From Patescibacteria group bacterium (lineage in GTDB: Bacteria > Patescibacteriota > Patescibacteriia > UBA2591 > PGYQ01), in NCBI GenBank assembly GCA_020057535.1, contig JAGVFS010000052.1, forward strand, positions 1 through 13,599: a stretch of DNA of 13,599 nt. Direction: 5' to 3'. A model generated the notes under the pieces. That model was not told the DNA's origin and searched no databases. It was given only the letters and a program-made list of their open reading frames with translations. A program made the translations under genes and the position numbers. Below, piece by piece: positions 6,385 through 13,095 of the stretch (its first letter is position 1; the number at the start of each line of letters is the position of its first letter).

Positions 6385-8388
6385 ATGATAACCTTAAGCA
6401 AAAAACTTATTTCTCAAAAATCAGGGCAGGGGATAATTGAGCATTTACATTTTAAAACTCAAGAACAAGAAGTTCAAGGAGTAATAGAAAAAATTTTAAA
6501 AATAAAGAATTTAAATAAACAATATGAAATAAAAAAAGCGCATCCAACTTCTAATCTTCAATATTCAACTCCTACTTCTTGGAGTGATTTTGCTATTTTA
6601 GTTAGAGCAAATTCTCAAGCGGAATTTTTTTGTCAAGCGTTAGAACAAGCCGGAATTCCTTATCAATTTGTGGCTAGTTATGGACTTTATAGCAAACCAA
6701 TAATTTTAGATATTATTGCGTATTTAAAATTATTAGATAATTATCATGAAAGTCTGGCGCTTTATAGGATTTTAAATTGTCCAATTTTAAAAATAGAAAC
6801 TAAAGATTTAATCAATTTAAATTATTGGGCTCGCAGAAAAAATTGGTCTCTTTTTGAAACTTTGAATAAAGCTGTGATTTTAGGAGGATTTTCTTCTGAA
6901 ACAATTGATCAATTAAATAAACTTTTAGGATTTATTCAAAAACATAGCCAATTAGCTCGCGAAAAAACTGTTGGTAAAGTGATATTTGCTTTTTTAGAAG
7001 AGACTGGCTATCTTAAATTATTAACGCATTCTGAAAGCAAAAACAATAACGATTCTATAAATTACTTAAATCAATTTTTTAAAAAAATTGAAGAATTTGA
7101 AAAAAATAATATTGATAAATCAATAAAAAATTTTAAAGAAGAATTGGAATTAATTTTAGAAGCTGGAGATGAAGGGAGTTTACAAATTAATTTAAATGAA
7201 GGGCCAGAAACGGTAAAAATAATGACAATTCATGGAGCAAAAGGATTAGAATTTAAATATGTTTTTATTGTTAATTTAGTCGATCGTCGTTTTCCGACTA
7301 TTGAGCGAAAAGAAAATATTGAACTTCCAGACGCGTTAGTCAAAGAAATTATTCCAGAAGGGGATATCCATTTACAAGAAGAAAGACGTCTATTTTATGT
7401 GGCTATAACTCGAGCCAAAGAAGGAGTTTTTTTTACTTCAGCTGAAAATTATGGAGGACAAAAAAGTAAAAAATTATCAAGATTTTTAAATGAAATTACA
7501 TTTCAAAAAACAAAAAATAATCAACAATCAATAACAAATAAATTTAATGTTTTTGAAAAATATAGAACAGTAAAAAATGGAATAGATCATTCATTGTTAG
7601 TTAATTATTTACCTAAACAATTTAGTTTTACTCAATTTAAAGTTTTTGAAACTTGTCCTTTGCAGTATAAATTCGCTCATATTTTACACGTCCCAACTAA
7701 AGGACGGTTTACTTTTAGTTTTGGAAAGACATTGCATAATACATTGTATAATTTTTTTCAAAGAATAATTAATCAACCAGCCGCTGAACAAATAAGCTTA
7801 TTTCAATCATTGCCAGTCAAAAAATTAAATTATGAATTAAGTGAATTATTGCAAATTTATGAAGAAAATTGGATTAACGATTGGTATGAAGATAAAAAAC
7901 ATCAAGAAGAATATAAAAAAAAAGGACGAGAAATTTTAGAAAAATTTTATGATTCCATTAAAGATAATCCGCCAAAAGTTAAATATTTAGAATTAGGTTT
8001 TAATTTTAAATTAAATAATTTTTTAATTAAGGGGGTGATGGATAGGGTTGATGAAATAGAAAATAATGGCATTGAAATTATTGATTACAAAACAGGACAA
8101 TCTAAAGATGAAGAAAAAATAACAGCCGAAAATAAAGAACAACTTTTAATCTATCAGATGGCCGGGCAGGAAATTTTTAAAGGAAAAACATTAAAATTGA
8201 CTTTTCATTATTTGAATGATAATAAAAAAATTTCCTTTTTGGGAAGTGAAAAAGAGTTAAATTTATTAAAAGAAAAAATAATTAAAATAATTAAAGAAAT
8301 TAAAAAAAGTAATTTCTTGCCAACGCCGAATCAATTTAAGTGTAAATTTTGCGATTTTAAAGAAATTTGCGAAGCAGCAAAAATATAA
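6385..8388 (+). CDS. UvrD/PcrA-type helicase C-terminal half fused to RecB/AddB-like Fe-S nuclease; N-terminal ATPase domain absent
   Basis: This 667-residue DNA-repair protein carries the second motor domain of a superfamily 1 helicase: motif IV region DFAILVRANSQAE (68-80), motif V TIHGAKGLEF (281-290) and motif VI EERRLFYVAITRAK (332-345). A PD-(D/E)XK nuclease domain follows, with a GKTLH histidine (447-451), GVMDRVDE (550-557), IIDYKTG (565-571) and QLLIYQ (586-591). Cysteines C424, C653, C656 and C662 match the four-cysteine iron-sulfur pattern of AddB and Cas4 nucleases. The Walker A, DEAD-box and other domain 1A/1B motifs that normally occupy about 300 residues before this point are missing. 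The sequence starts just where domain 1B should end, with an in-frame stop immediately upstream. It could be a decayed remnant, half of a split gene, or a real nuclease subunit. Nearby is a plausible promoter, and the frame stays open over 2 kb, which favours expression. Confidence 0.85.
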   Translation: MITLSKKLISQKSGQGIIEHLHFKTQEQEVQGVIEKILKIKNLNKQYEIKKAHPTSNLQYSTPTSWSDFAILVRANSQAEFFCQALEQAGIPYQFVASYGLYSKPIILDIIAYLKLLDNYHESLALYRILNCPILKIETKDLINLNYWARRKNWSLFETLNKAVILGGFSSETIDQLNKLLGFIQKHSQLAREKTVGKVIFAFLEETGYLKLLTHSESKNNNDSINYLNQFFKKIEEFEKNNIDKSIKNFKEELELILEAGDEGSLQINLNEGPETVKIMTIHGAKGLEFKYVFIVNLVDRRFPTIERKENIELPDALVKEIIPEGDIHLQEERRLFYVAITRAKEGVFFTSAENYGGQKSKKLSRFLNEITFQKTKNNQQSITNKFNVFEKYRTVKNGIDHSLLVNYLPKQFSFTQFKVFETCPLQYKFAHILHVPTKGRFTFSFGKTLHNTLYNFFQRIINQPAAEQISLFQSLPVKKLNYELSELLQIYEENWINDWYEDKKHQEEYKKKGREILEKFYDSIKDNPPKVKYLELGFNFKLNNFLIKGVMDRVDEIENNGIEIIDYKTGQSKDEEKITAENKEQLLIYQMAGQEIFKGKTLKLTFHYLNDNKKISFLGSEKELNLLKEKIIKIIKEIKKSNFLPTPNQFKCKFCDFKEICEAAKI

Positions 8389-8413
8389 ATTAAGGAATTT
8401 AAAAGTTTGATTT

Positions 8414-8419
8414 TATAAT
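8414..8419 (+). promoter_or_regulatory. -10 box of the tRNA-Leu gene
   Basis: A perfect TATAAT lies 18 bp before the mature tRNA 5' end. No convincing -35 hexamer is seen at the right distance. Confidence 0.45.
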
Positions 8420-8437
8420 TTTTATTTTTTATCTTTT

Positions 8438-8522
8438 GCCGAGATGGTGAAATTGGTATACACGCTAGGTTTAGGACCTAGTGCTGAAAGGCATGCGGGT
8501 TCAAATCCCGCTCTCGGCACCA
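8438..8522 (+). tRNA. tRNA-Leu (anticodon UAG)
   Basis: This is a class II tRNA with a full cloverleaf. The acceptor stem GCCGAGA / TCTCGGC (8438-8444 with 8512-8518) is perfect. The anticodon stem CTAGG / CCTAG encloses loop TTTAGGA, giving anticodon TAG at 8472-8474 with G37 next to it. A long variable arm (around TGCTGAAAGGCA) and a T stem GCGGG / CCCGC with TTCAAAT loop follow. The discriminator is A, as expected for leucine, and CCA is encoded (8520-8522). It reads CUA and, with wobble, other CUN codons. G36-G37 is the sequence recognised by TrmD, which is encoded at the other end of the window. Confidence 0.97.
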
Positions 8523-8605
8523 AAAAAGTGTAAAATGTAAATGTCAAAATGCAAAATAATTAGGGGGCATTTATTTTTAAATAAATTTTGACTATTTTTT
8601 ATATT

Positions 8606-9241
8606 ATGCTTTTTAAAGATCGTCAAGATGCGGGAAAAAAATTAGCTGAAGCATTAAAAAAATATAAAAACGCGTCAGAAACGATTATTTTAGCTTTACC
8701 TCGTGGCGGAGTAGTGGTTGGTTTTGAAATTGCGAAAGCTTTAAATTTACCCTTAGATATTATGGTGTCGCGAAAAATTGGAGCGCCTGGAAATCCAGAA
8801 TATGCCATTGGCGCCATTACTGAAACTGGAGATGCTATTTTAAATGAAAATGAAATAAAATATATAGATAAGGAATGGTTAAAAGAAGAGATAAAAAAAG
8901 AAAAAAAAGAGGCTCAACGTCGATTTATGATTTATCGCGCTGGTTCATCATTACAAATAAAAAATACAACAGTGATTCTTGTTGATGATGGTTTAGCTAC
9001 CGGTTATACTATGCGCGCGGCTATAACCTCAATTAGAAATCGTAAACCAGCTAAAATAATTGTCGCAATACCGCATGGAGCAAAAGATTCCATAGAGATT
9101 ATTCGTAATAAAGCTGATGAAGTTGTTGTGTTATATAAACCAATTATATATTGGGCTGTTGGTAATTATTATAAAGAATTTTCACAAACAAGCGATGAAG
9201 AAGTAATTAAATTATTATCAAAAACTTTCATCAAAAAGTAA
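8606..9241 (+). CDS. Phosphoribosyltransferase domain protein (COG1926 type)
   Basis: The 212-residue type I phosphoribosyltransferase has the PRPP-binding loop VILVDDGLATGYT (123-135). LPRGGVVVGFEIAKALNLPLD (31-51) and RKIGAPGNPEYAIGAI (56-71) are hallmarks of the COG1926 group, whose substrate is not established. The ATG at 8606 (MLFKDRQDAG) is chosen because homologues typically begin with this F-x-DR-DAG block; a TTG at 8588 would only add six poorly fitting residues. It stands alone, 83 bp after the tRNA, and ends in a long gap facing the convergent RNase H gene. Purine or pyrimidine salvage is possible, but the exact reaction cannot be assigned from sequence. Confidence 0.85.
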   Translation: MLFKDRQDAGKKLAEALKKYKNASETIILALPRGGVVVGFEIAKALNLPLDIMVSRKIGAPGNPEYAIGAITETGDAILNENEIKYIDKEWLKEEIKKEKKEAQRRFMIYRAGSSLQIKNTTVILVDDGLATGYTMRAAITSIRNRKPAKIIVAIPHGAKDSIEIIRNKADEVVVLYKPIIYWAVGNYYKEFSQTSDEEVIKLLSKTFIKK

Positions 9242-9308
9242 AACAGGTTTTTAATTTACAGAATTAATTAAAATATTTTTTTATATTGATAATAAAAATT
9301 CTGAACAA

Positions 9309-9352
9309 TATTATAAAATTCTTTATTTGGCTAAATAAAGAATTTTATAATA
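9309..9352. terminator. Long hairpin, probable bidirectional terminator
   Basis: A perfect 20-bp stem (9309-9328 with 9333-9352) closed by a GGCT loop lies 68 bp after the phosphoribosyltransferase stop, between convergent genes. The stem is almost all A/T with TTCTTTATTT / AAATAAAGAA next to the loop. There is no clean T-run after it, so termination is likely but not certain. Confidence 0.5.
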
Positions 9353-9387
9353 AAGGTTTATTTATTAGTTAATATTTTTATATTCTA

Positions 9388-9415
9388 ATGTCGCATAAGG
9401 TTTATTGTGCGACAC
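9388..9415. other. dif-like XerCD recombination site candidate
   Basis: Two 11-bp arms (9388-9398 and 9405-9415) flank a 6-bp spacer GGTTTA. The left arm contains TCGCATAA, close to the XerC-side arm of many dif and plasmid pdif sites, and ten bases of each arm are complementary, allowing one G-T pair. The site sits in a gap between convergent genes, as expected near a replication terminus. It could equally be just a hairpin. No xer gene is in the window. Confidence 0.4.
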
Positions 9416-9542
9416 TCTGTAATTTTATTAAAATAAATAATAAAATTATAAATTCATAAATTCTCACTCTCACTTCTCTTTTCTTTCTCTATCTTTTAAT
9501 ATATCAAAATAAAAAATTTAACTTTTAAAAATAAACTTCGAT

Positions 9543-9568
9543 GAAAAAAATAAATCTTATGAAAGATT
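9543..9568 (-). terminator. Weak intrinsic terminator for RNase H gene
   Basis: Read on the minus strand, AATCTT / AAGATT (6-bp stem, TCAT loop) is followed by TATTTTTTT, about 27 bp after the RNase H stop. The stem is short and AT-rich. Confidence 0.4.
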
Positions 9569-9594
9569 AAACTTTTCGGATATTTTTTATTTTT

Positions 9595-10005
9595 TTATAT
9601 TTTATTGTCAAACATTTCATTGTCTAATGCCTTATTAACTAATCTATCTGCTTCTTTGTTTTGTTCACGTTTAATATGAGTGTAAGTAATTTTATTAAAA
9701 TTAGAACTAAGATTCCAAATTTGAATAAATAAAAAACTCAAATCTTGATTTTTAATTTTATATTTTCTATTTAATTGATTAACAACTAATTCACTATCTA
9801 AATAAAAATCAATTTCTTTGGCTTTTATTTTTTTTGCTTCTTCTAAAGCCAAAATTACCGCTTTATATTCAGCTTGATTGTTTGTTGAATTTCCAATAAA
9901 TTTTGAAAATTCTAAAACTTTATCGTCATATTTTATTACAACCCCAATTCCGCCAGGACCAGGATTTCCTCTCGCTCCCCCATCGGTAAAAATTTTTAGT
10001 TTCAT
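9595..10005 (-). CDS. rnhA: Ribonuclease HI family protein
   Basis: The 136-residue product cleaves the RNA strand of RNA-DNA hybrids. It shows the RNase H fold with the full acidic set: D8 in FTDGGARGNPGPGG (6-19), E46 in NNQAEYKA (42-49), D70 in FYLDSELVVNQL (67-78) and D120 in KREQNKEADRLVN (112-124). The length is slightly below E. coli RNase HI (155) and the basic protrusion helix is reduced, as in the short bacterial and archaeal forms (YpdQ/Sulfolobus-like). The ATG at 10005 gives the usual M-x-L-x-I-F-T-D-G start. It is divergent from miaB across a 109-bp gap and convergent with the phosphoribosyltransferase gene. Its own terminator seems to lie at 9543-9568. Confidence 0.93.
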   Translation of the reverse strand: MKLKIFTDGGARGNPGPGGIGVVIKYDDKVLEFSKFIGNSTNNQAEYKAVILALEEAKKIKAKEIDFYLDSELVVNQLNRKYKIKNQDLSFLFIQIWNLSSNFNKITYTHIKREQNKEADRLVNKALDNEMFDNKI

Positions 10006-10070
10006 AAAAACACGCTGAATTAAATATAAAATACAAAAACTGTCATTTTGATTTTTAAATTATGTATTTA

Positions 10071-10079
10071 TGTTATACT
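10071..10079 (+). promoter_or_regulatory. Extended -10 promoter for miaB
   Basis: TGTTATACT contains TATACT (10074-10079, five of six consensus) with the extended TG motif one base upstream, about 35 bp before the miaB ATG. The nearest -35-like hexamer, TTGATT (10048-10053), is 20 bp away, too far for a standard spacer; an extended -10 can do without it. Confidence 0.5.
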
Positions 10080-10114
10080 ATTTTCATTAAAAAATTAATT
10101 AAAAGTTTAATAAT

Positions 10115-11287
10115 ATGAATTATAAACTTATCACCTTTGGGTGTCAAATGAATATTTCGGATTCTGAACGAATTGCGAGCGTTTTAAAAAAAATAAAATA
10201 TCGACCTGTTTTAGATGAAAACAAAGCTGATTTAATATTGATTAATAGTTGTTCTGTTAAGCAAAAAGCGATTGATCGAATTTTTGGTCAAGAAAGAAAA
10301 TGGCAAAAACTAAAAGAACAAAATCACAATTTAATTATCGCTTTAACCGGTTGTATTTTAGAAAAAGACAAAAAAAAATTCAAAGACAAGGTTGATTTAA
10401 TTTTTGATATAAAAAAATTACCTGAATTACCTAAAAAAATTATAGAAATACAACAACGCGCAAAGATGCAACAATATTTGGAAATTAAACCTTCAAATAT
10501 TGATTATTTTTACATTAAACCCAAATATTCTACCAAAAATATTGCCTATGTGCCAATTATGACTGGATGTAATAATTTTTGTTCATATTGCGTTGTGCCA
10601 TACACTCGTGGTCGAGAGATTTCCAGACCAATTGAAGAAATTCTTTGCGAGGTAAAAAACTTAATTAAAAAAAAATATAAAGAAATAATTTTACTTGGGC
10701 AAAATGTGAATAGCTATAACTATAAATTTTCAATGGATTCGATAAGTTCGTCACAAACTTTTAATTTTCAATTTTTAAACAAATTTAAAATCAAAAATTC
10801 AAAATTTAAAATTAATGTTATTACCTTCCCTTTACTTCTTAAAATTATTGCTACTTTGCCGGGAAAATTTCAAATAAATTTTTTAACTAGTCATCCAAAA
10901 GATATATCAGATGAATTAATTGATGTAATGGTAAAATGTAAAAAAATAAAAAAAGAACTGCATTTACCCCTTCAATCAGGCGATGATGAAATTCTTAGAA
11001 AAATGAATCGTCATTATTTAGTGGATTATTATTTAAAACTTATTCAAAAAATTCGCAAAAAAATGAAAAAAATTTTTCTTTCCACCGACATTATTGTCGG
11101 TTTTCCTGGTGAAACAAAAAAACAGTTTGAAAATACCGTTAAATTGTGTAAAAAAATAAAATTTAATAAAGCCTTTATTTCTCAATACTCCCCTCGCCCA
11201 GGAACTATAGCCGCTAAATTAAACGACGATATTTCCAAAGAAGAGAAAAAAAGAAGATGGAAAATTTTAAATAATTTGATTAATTAA
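10115..11287 (+). CDS. miaB: tRNA-2-methylthio-N6-dimethylallyladenosine synthase MiaB, lacking the TRAM domain
   Basis: This radical-SAM methylthiotransferase converts i6A37 to ms2i6A37 in tRNAs. The N-terminal UPF0004 domain has its three cluster cysteines: C10 (TFGCQMN), C46 (NSCSV) and C80 (TGC). The radical-SAM motif C152-x3-C156-x2-C159 follows (GCNNFCSYCVVPYTRGRE). Later landmarks are LLGQNVNSY, LTSHPKD, LHLPLQSGDDEILRKMNR, STDIIVGFPGET and the SPRPGT motif. The protein is 390 residues, while typical MiaB is 430-450 and ends with a TRAM domain for tRNA binding. Here it stops soon after the radical-SAM barrel and runs 21 bp into the convergent miaA gene. A loop at about residues 203-236 is some 25 residues longer than in E. 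coli MiaB and is encoded by a palindromic AT-rich insert. MtaB and RimO are less likely because of the MiaB-type N-terminus and motifs. Confidence 0.9.
   Translation: MNYKLITFGCQMNISDSERIASVLKKIKYRPVLDENKADLILINSCSVKQKAIDRIFGQERKWQKLKEQNHNLIIALTGCILEKDKKKFKDKVDLIFDIKKLPELPKKIIEIQQRAKMQQYLEIKPSNIDYFYIKPKYSTKNIAYVPIMTGCNNFCSYCVVPYTRGREISRPIEEILCEVKNLIKKKYKEIILLGQNVNSYNYKFSMDSISSSQTFNFQFLNKFKIKNSKFKINVITFPLLLKIIATLPGKFQINFLTSHPKDISDELIDVMVKCKKIKKELHLPLQSGDDEILRKMNRHYLVDYYLKLIQKIRKKMKKIFLSTDIIVGFPGETKKQFENTVKLCKKIKFNKAFISQYSPRPGTIAAKLNDDISKEEKKRRWKILNNLIN
10761..10815. repeat. Palindromic AT-rich element inserted in frame inside miaB
   Basis: Arms at 10761-10775 (TTAATTTTCAATTTT) and 10801-10815 are complementary at 14 of 15 positions and are separated by 25 bp. 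The element encodes the extra lysine/asparagine/phenylalanine loop of MiaB. Its first 12 bases match the intergenic stretch at 3927-3938. Confidence 0.45.
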
Positions 11288-12256
11288 TTTTTCAGCTTGT
11301 TTTTGACTTGAAATCCAATGAATTCGTTTATCTTTTTTAAACCAAGTCATTTGACGACGAGCGTAATGGCGAGTATCACGTTTAATTAATTCAATGGCGG
11401 TGTTTAAATCTATTTCATTTCGCAAACACATTCCAATTTGTTTATAACCAATACCACTCATGCTTGGTAAATTCCAATTATATTTTTTTGCTAATTTAAC
11501 AACTTCTTCCACTAATCCTTTTTTGATCATTTGATCAACTCTTTGATTAATTTTTTTATACAATTTTTCCCGTGAAATTTTTATACCTAATTGTAAAACA
11601 TTAAACAAAGGTTTATTTTTTTGTCTTTGTTGAGAAAAAAATTTTCCTTTACTAAAACAAATTTCTAAAGCTCTAATTATTCGGCGAGCATTATTTTTTT
11701 GAATAAATTTTTCAGCCGCTGGATTAAGTTTTAATAATTTTTGGTAAATTTTTTCTAGACCATATTTTTTTATTTCATTTTCTATTTTTATTCTTATTTT
11801 TTTATTCGGAAGAACTTCTGGAATTTTAAAATTATCAATAACACTAGAAATATAAAGTCCTGTTCCACCAACTAAAAATGGTAATTTGCCTTGTTTTTGA
11901 ATATTTTTGATGATTTTTATGACTAATTTTTTATATATCGCCACACTAAATTCTTTATCAGGATTAACTATATCAATCATATAATGAGGAATATCTTGAT
12001 AGCTTATAGTTTTTTGCAGTTTGTGATTTATAGAAGGTTTATAATTTATAGAACATTTATTAGTTCCAATATTCATTTTTTTGTAGATTTGTCGCGAGTC
12101 GGCTGAAATAATTTCACCATTAAATTTTTTAGTTAATTTTAAAGCTAATTCAGTTTTTCCTGAAGCTGTAGGTCCCAAAACAACAATTAATTGCGGTAAA
12201 CCCCTCGCCTTTTTAAAAAGCGCGAGGGGTGAATTTATTTTTTGTTCTTTCTTCAT
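11267..12256 (-). CDS. miaA: tRNA dimethylallyltransferase MiaA
   Basis: MiaA transfers the dimethylallyl group from DMAPP to A37 of tRNAs reading UNN codons, the step before MiaB. Motifs in order: P-loop GPTASGKT (28-35), SADSRQIYKKMNIGT (51-65), IPHYMIDIVNPDKEFSV (89-105), LVGGTGLYI (128-136), ARRIIRALEI in the middle and RHYARRQMTWFKK near the end. The length of 329 is slightly above the usual 300-320. The excess is explained by an N-terminal extension of about 20 residues (containing SPLALFKKARGL, encoded by a GC-rich hairpin) and a tandem hexapeptide SINYKP-SINHKL (69-80). The ATG at 12256 is the only good start before the P-loop block in this frame. The 3' end overlaps miaB by 21 bp, convergently. 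trmD lies 149 bp upstream on the same strand, so the two may be co-transcribed. Confidence 0.94.
   Translation of the reverse strand: MKKEQKINSPLALFKKARGLPQLIVVLGPTASGKTELALKLTKKFNGEIISADSRQIYKKMNIGTNKCSINYKPSINHKLQKTISYQDIPHYMIDIVNPDKEFSVAIYKKLVIKIIKNIQKQGKLPFLVGGTGLYISSVIDNFKIPEVLPNKKIRIKIENEIKKYGLEKIYQKLLKLNPAAEKFIQKNNARRIIRALEICFSKGKFFSQQRQKNKPLFNVLQLGIKISREKLYKKINQRVDQMIKKGLVEEVVKLAKKYNWNLPSMSGIGYKQIGMCLRNEIDLNTAIELIKRDTRHYARRQMTWFKKDKRIHWISSQKQAEKLINQII
12017..12052 (-). repeat. 18-bp tandem duplication inside miaA
   Basis: On the minus strand two 18-bp units (12052-12035 and 12034-12017) share TCTATAAAT...AAAC and encode SINYKP and SINHKL. The duplication lies between the DSRQ block and the PHYMIDI block, where other MiaA proteins have a shorter loop. 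Confidence 0.6.
12200..12230. repeat. GC-rich palindrome within the 5' end of miaA
   Basis: ACCCCTCGC (12200-12208) pairs perfectly with GCGAGGGGT (12222-12230), and CTTTTT with AAAAAG continues the stem with one bulged C. It begins about 26 bases inside the coding region and gives the unusual N-terminal extension SPLALFKKARGL. It may be an inserted palindromic element or a translation-control hairpin. Confidence 0.55.
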
Positions 12257-12405
12257 TTTATATTTTTTTATTTTTTATATAATGCTTTTTTATAAAAATT
12301 TAATCTTTTATAAAATAAAAATTTTATGAAATTTTTTTAAAAATTTAGTAGGTGATAATTTTGATTATTTAATTTTTGCGTAATTTTTAATTACGGATTA
12401 TGCGT

Positions 12406-13095
12406 CTATTTTTTTGATTTTTTTTCTTGCCATTCTTTTATTTTTTTATGATTTCCAGATAGAAGAATTTTAGGAACGCGCATTTTTTTACCATTTATTT
12501 CAAAAATTTCTGGTCGAGTGTATTGAGGATATTCTAAAAAACCCTCTTTTGCAAAAGTTTCAATTTTACTTGATATATCTTTACCTAAAACTCCAGGTAA
12601 TAAACGAGTGATTGCATCAATAATCGTCATTGCTGGAATCTCTCCGCCAGTTAAAATATAATCGCCGATAGAAATTTTTTCATCAACTAATTTATTTACT
12701 CTCTCATCAATTCCTTCATATCTACCACAAATTAAAGTTATCCTATCTAATTTAGATAATCGTTCCGCCATTTTTTGATCAAATTTTTTTCCTTTTGGCG
12801 TTAATAAAATAATTTTTTGTTTTAGTATTTTGTTTTTTATGAAGCGACTAGTCTTTGGTTGGCATTTTAATTTTAAAGTTTTAAGCGCTAAATAAATTGG
12901 TTCAATTTTCATTAACATTCCTGGTCCTCCACTATAAGGAGTATCATCAACTGTTTTATGTTTATCAAAAGCATAATCGCGAATATTTAAAAAATTAACT
13001 TTAATTATTTTTTTTTCTTGCGCGCGTTTTATAATACTTTCATTAAAATAAGAATTGAATATTTGAGGAAAAATTGTAAGAATATTAAAAATCAT
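12406..13095 (-). CDS. trmD: tRNA (guanine-N1)-methyltransferase TrmD, slightly shortened C-terminus
   Basis: TrmD is an essential SPOUT-class enzyme that uses S-adenosylmethionine to make m1G37 in tRNAs with G36-G37, preventing +1 frameshifts. Signature blocks: FNILTIFPQIFNSYF (3-17), DDTPYSGGPGML (50-61), LLTPKGKKFDQ (97-107), LICGRYEGIDERV (121-133), ISIGDYILTGGEIPAM (141-156), FLEYPQYTRP (186-195) and VPKILLSGNHKKI (207-219). The trefoil-knot region around residues 97-156 is intact. It ends WQEKKSKK at 229 residues, while standard TrmD (about 240-255) continues with an RT-x-RRPDLL-like helix; that tail is missing. An extra stretch near residues 76-92 lies between the GGPGM and LLTPKG blocks. 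The usual bacterial neighbours rpsP, rimM and rplS are not seen on the visible downstream side, where miaA follows instead. A 504-bp non-coding stretch lies upstream. Confidence 0.94.
   Translation of the reverse strand: MIFNILTIFPQIFNSYFNESIIKRAQEKKIIKVNFLNIRDYAFDKHKTVDDTPYSGGPGMLMKIEPIYLALKTLKLKCQPKTSRFIKNKILKQKIILLTPKGKKFDQKMAERLSKLDRITLICGRYEGIDERVNKLVDEKISIGDYILTGGEIPAMTIIDAITRLLPGVLGKDISSKIETFAKEGFLEYPQYTRPEIFEINGKKMRVPKILLSGNHKKIKEWQEKKSKK

Larger units (their letters stand above)
9242..9594. other. Non-coding gap between convergent genes with strong hairpins
   Basis: No gene is visible. The gap holds a 20-bp-stem hairpin (9309-9352), a dif-like site (9388-9415), an AT-only 9-bp inverted repeat (9421-9429 with 9439-9447), a pyrimidine-only-like tract (9461-9497) and a weak minus-strand terminator (9543-9568). 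Confidence 0.7.

Noticed and set aside
8588..8605. TTG start for the phosphoribosyltransferase
   Set aside because: The ATG at 8606 gives the family-typical N-terminus; the six extra residues do not fit.
8623..8817. Open antisense frame of 64 codons inside the phosphoribosyltransferase gene
   Set aside because: It is a shadow of the conserved PRGG and GAPGNPE region of the real gene.
12379..12395. CGTAATT/AATTACG hairpin after trmD as a terminator
   Set aside because: The stem is short and AT-rich, and no T-run follows on the minus strand.
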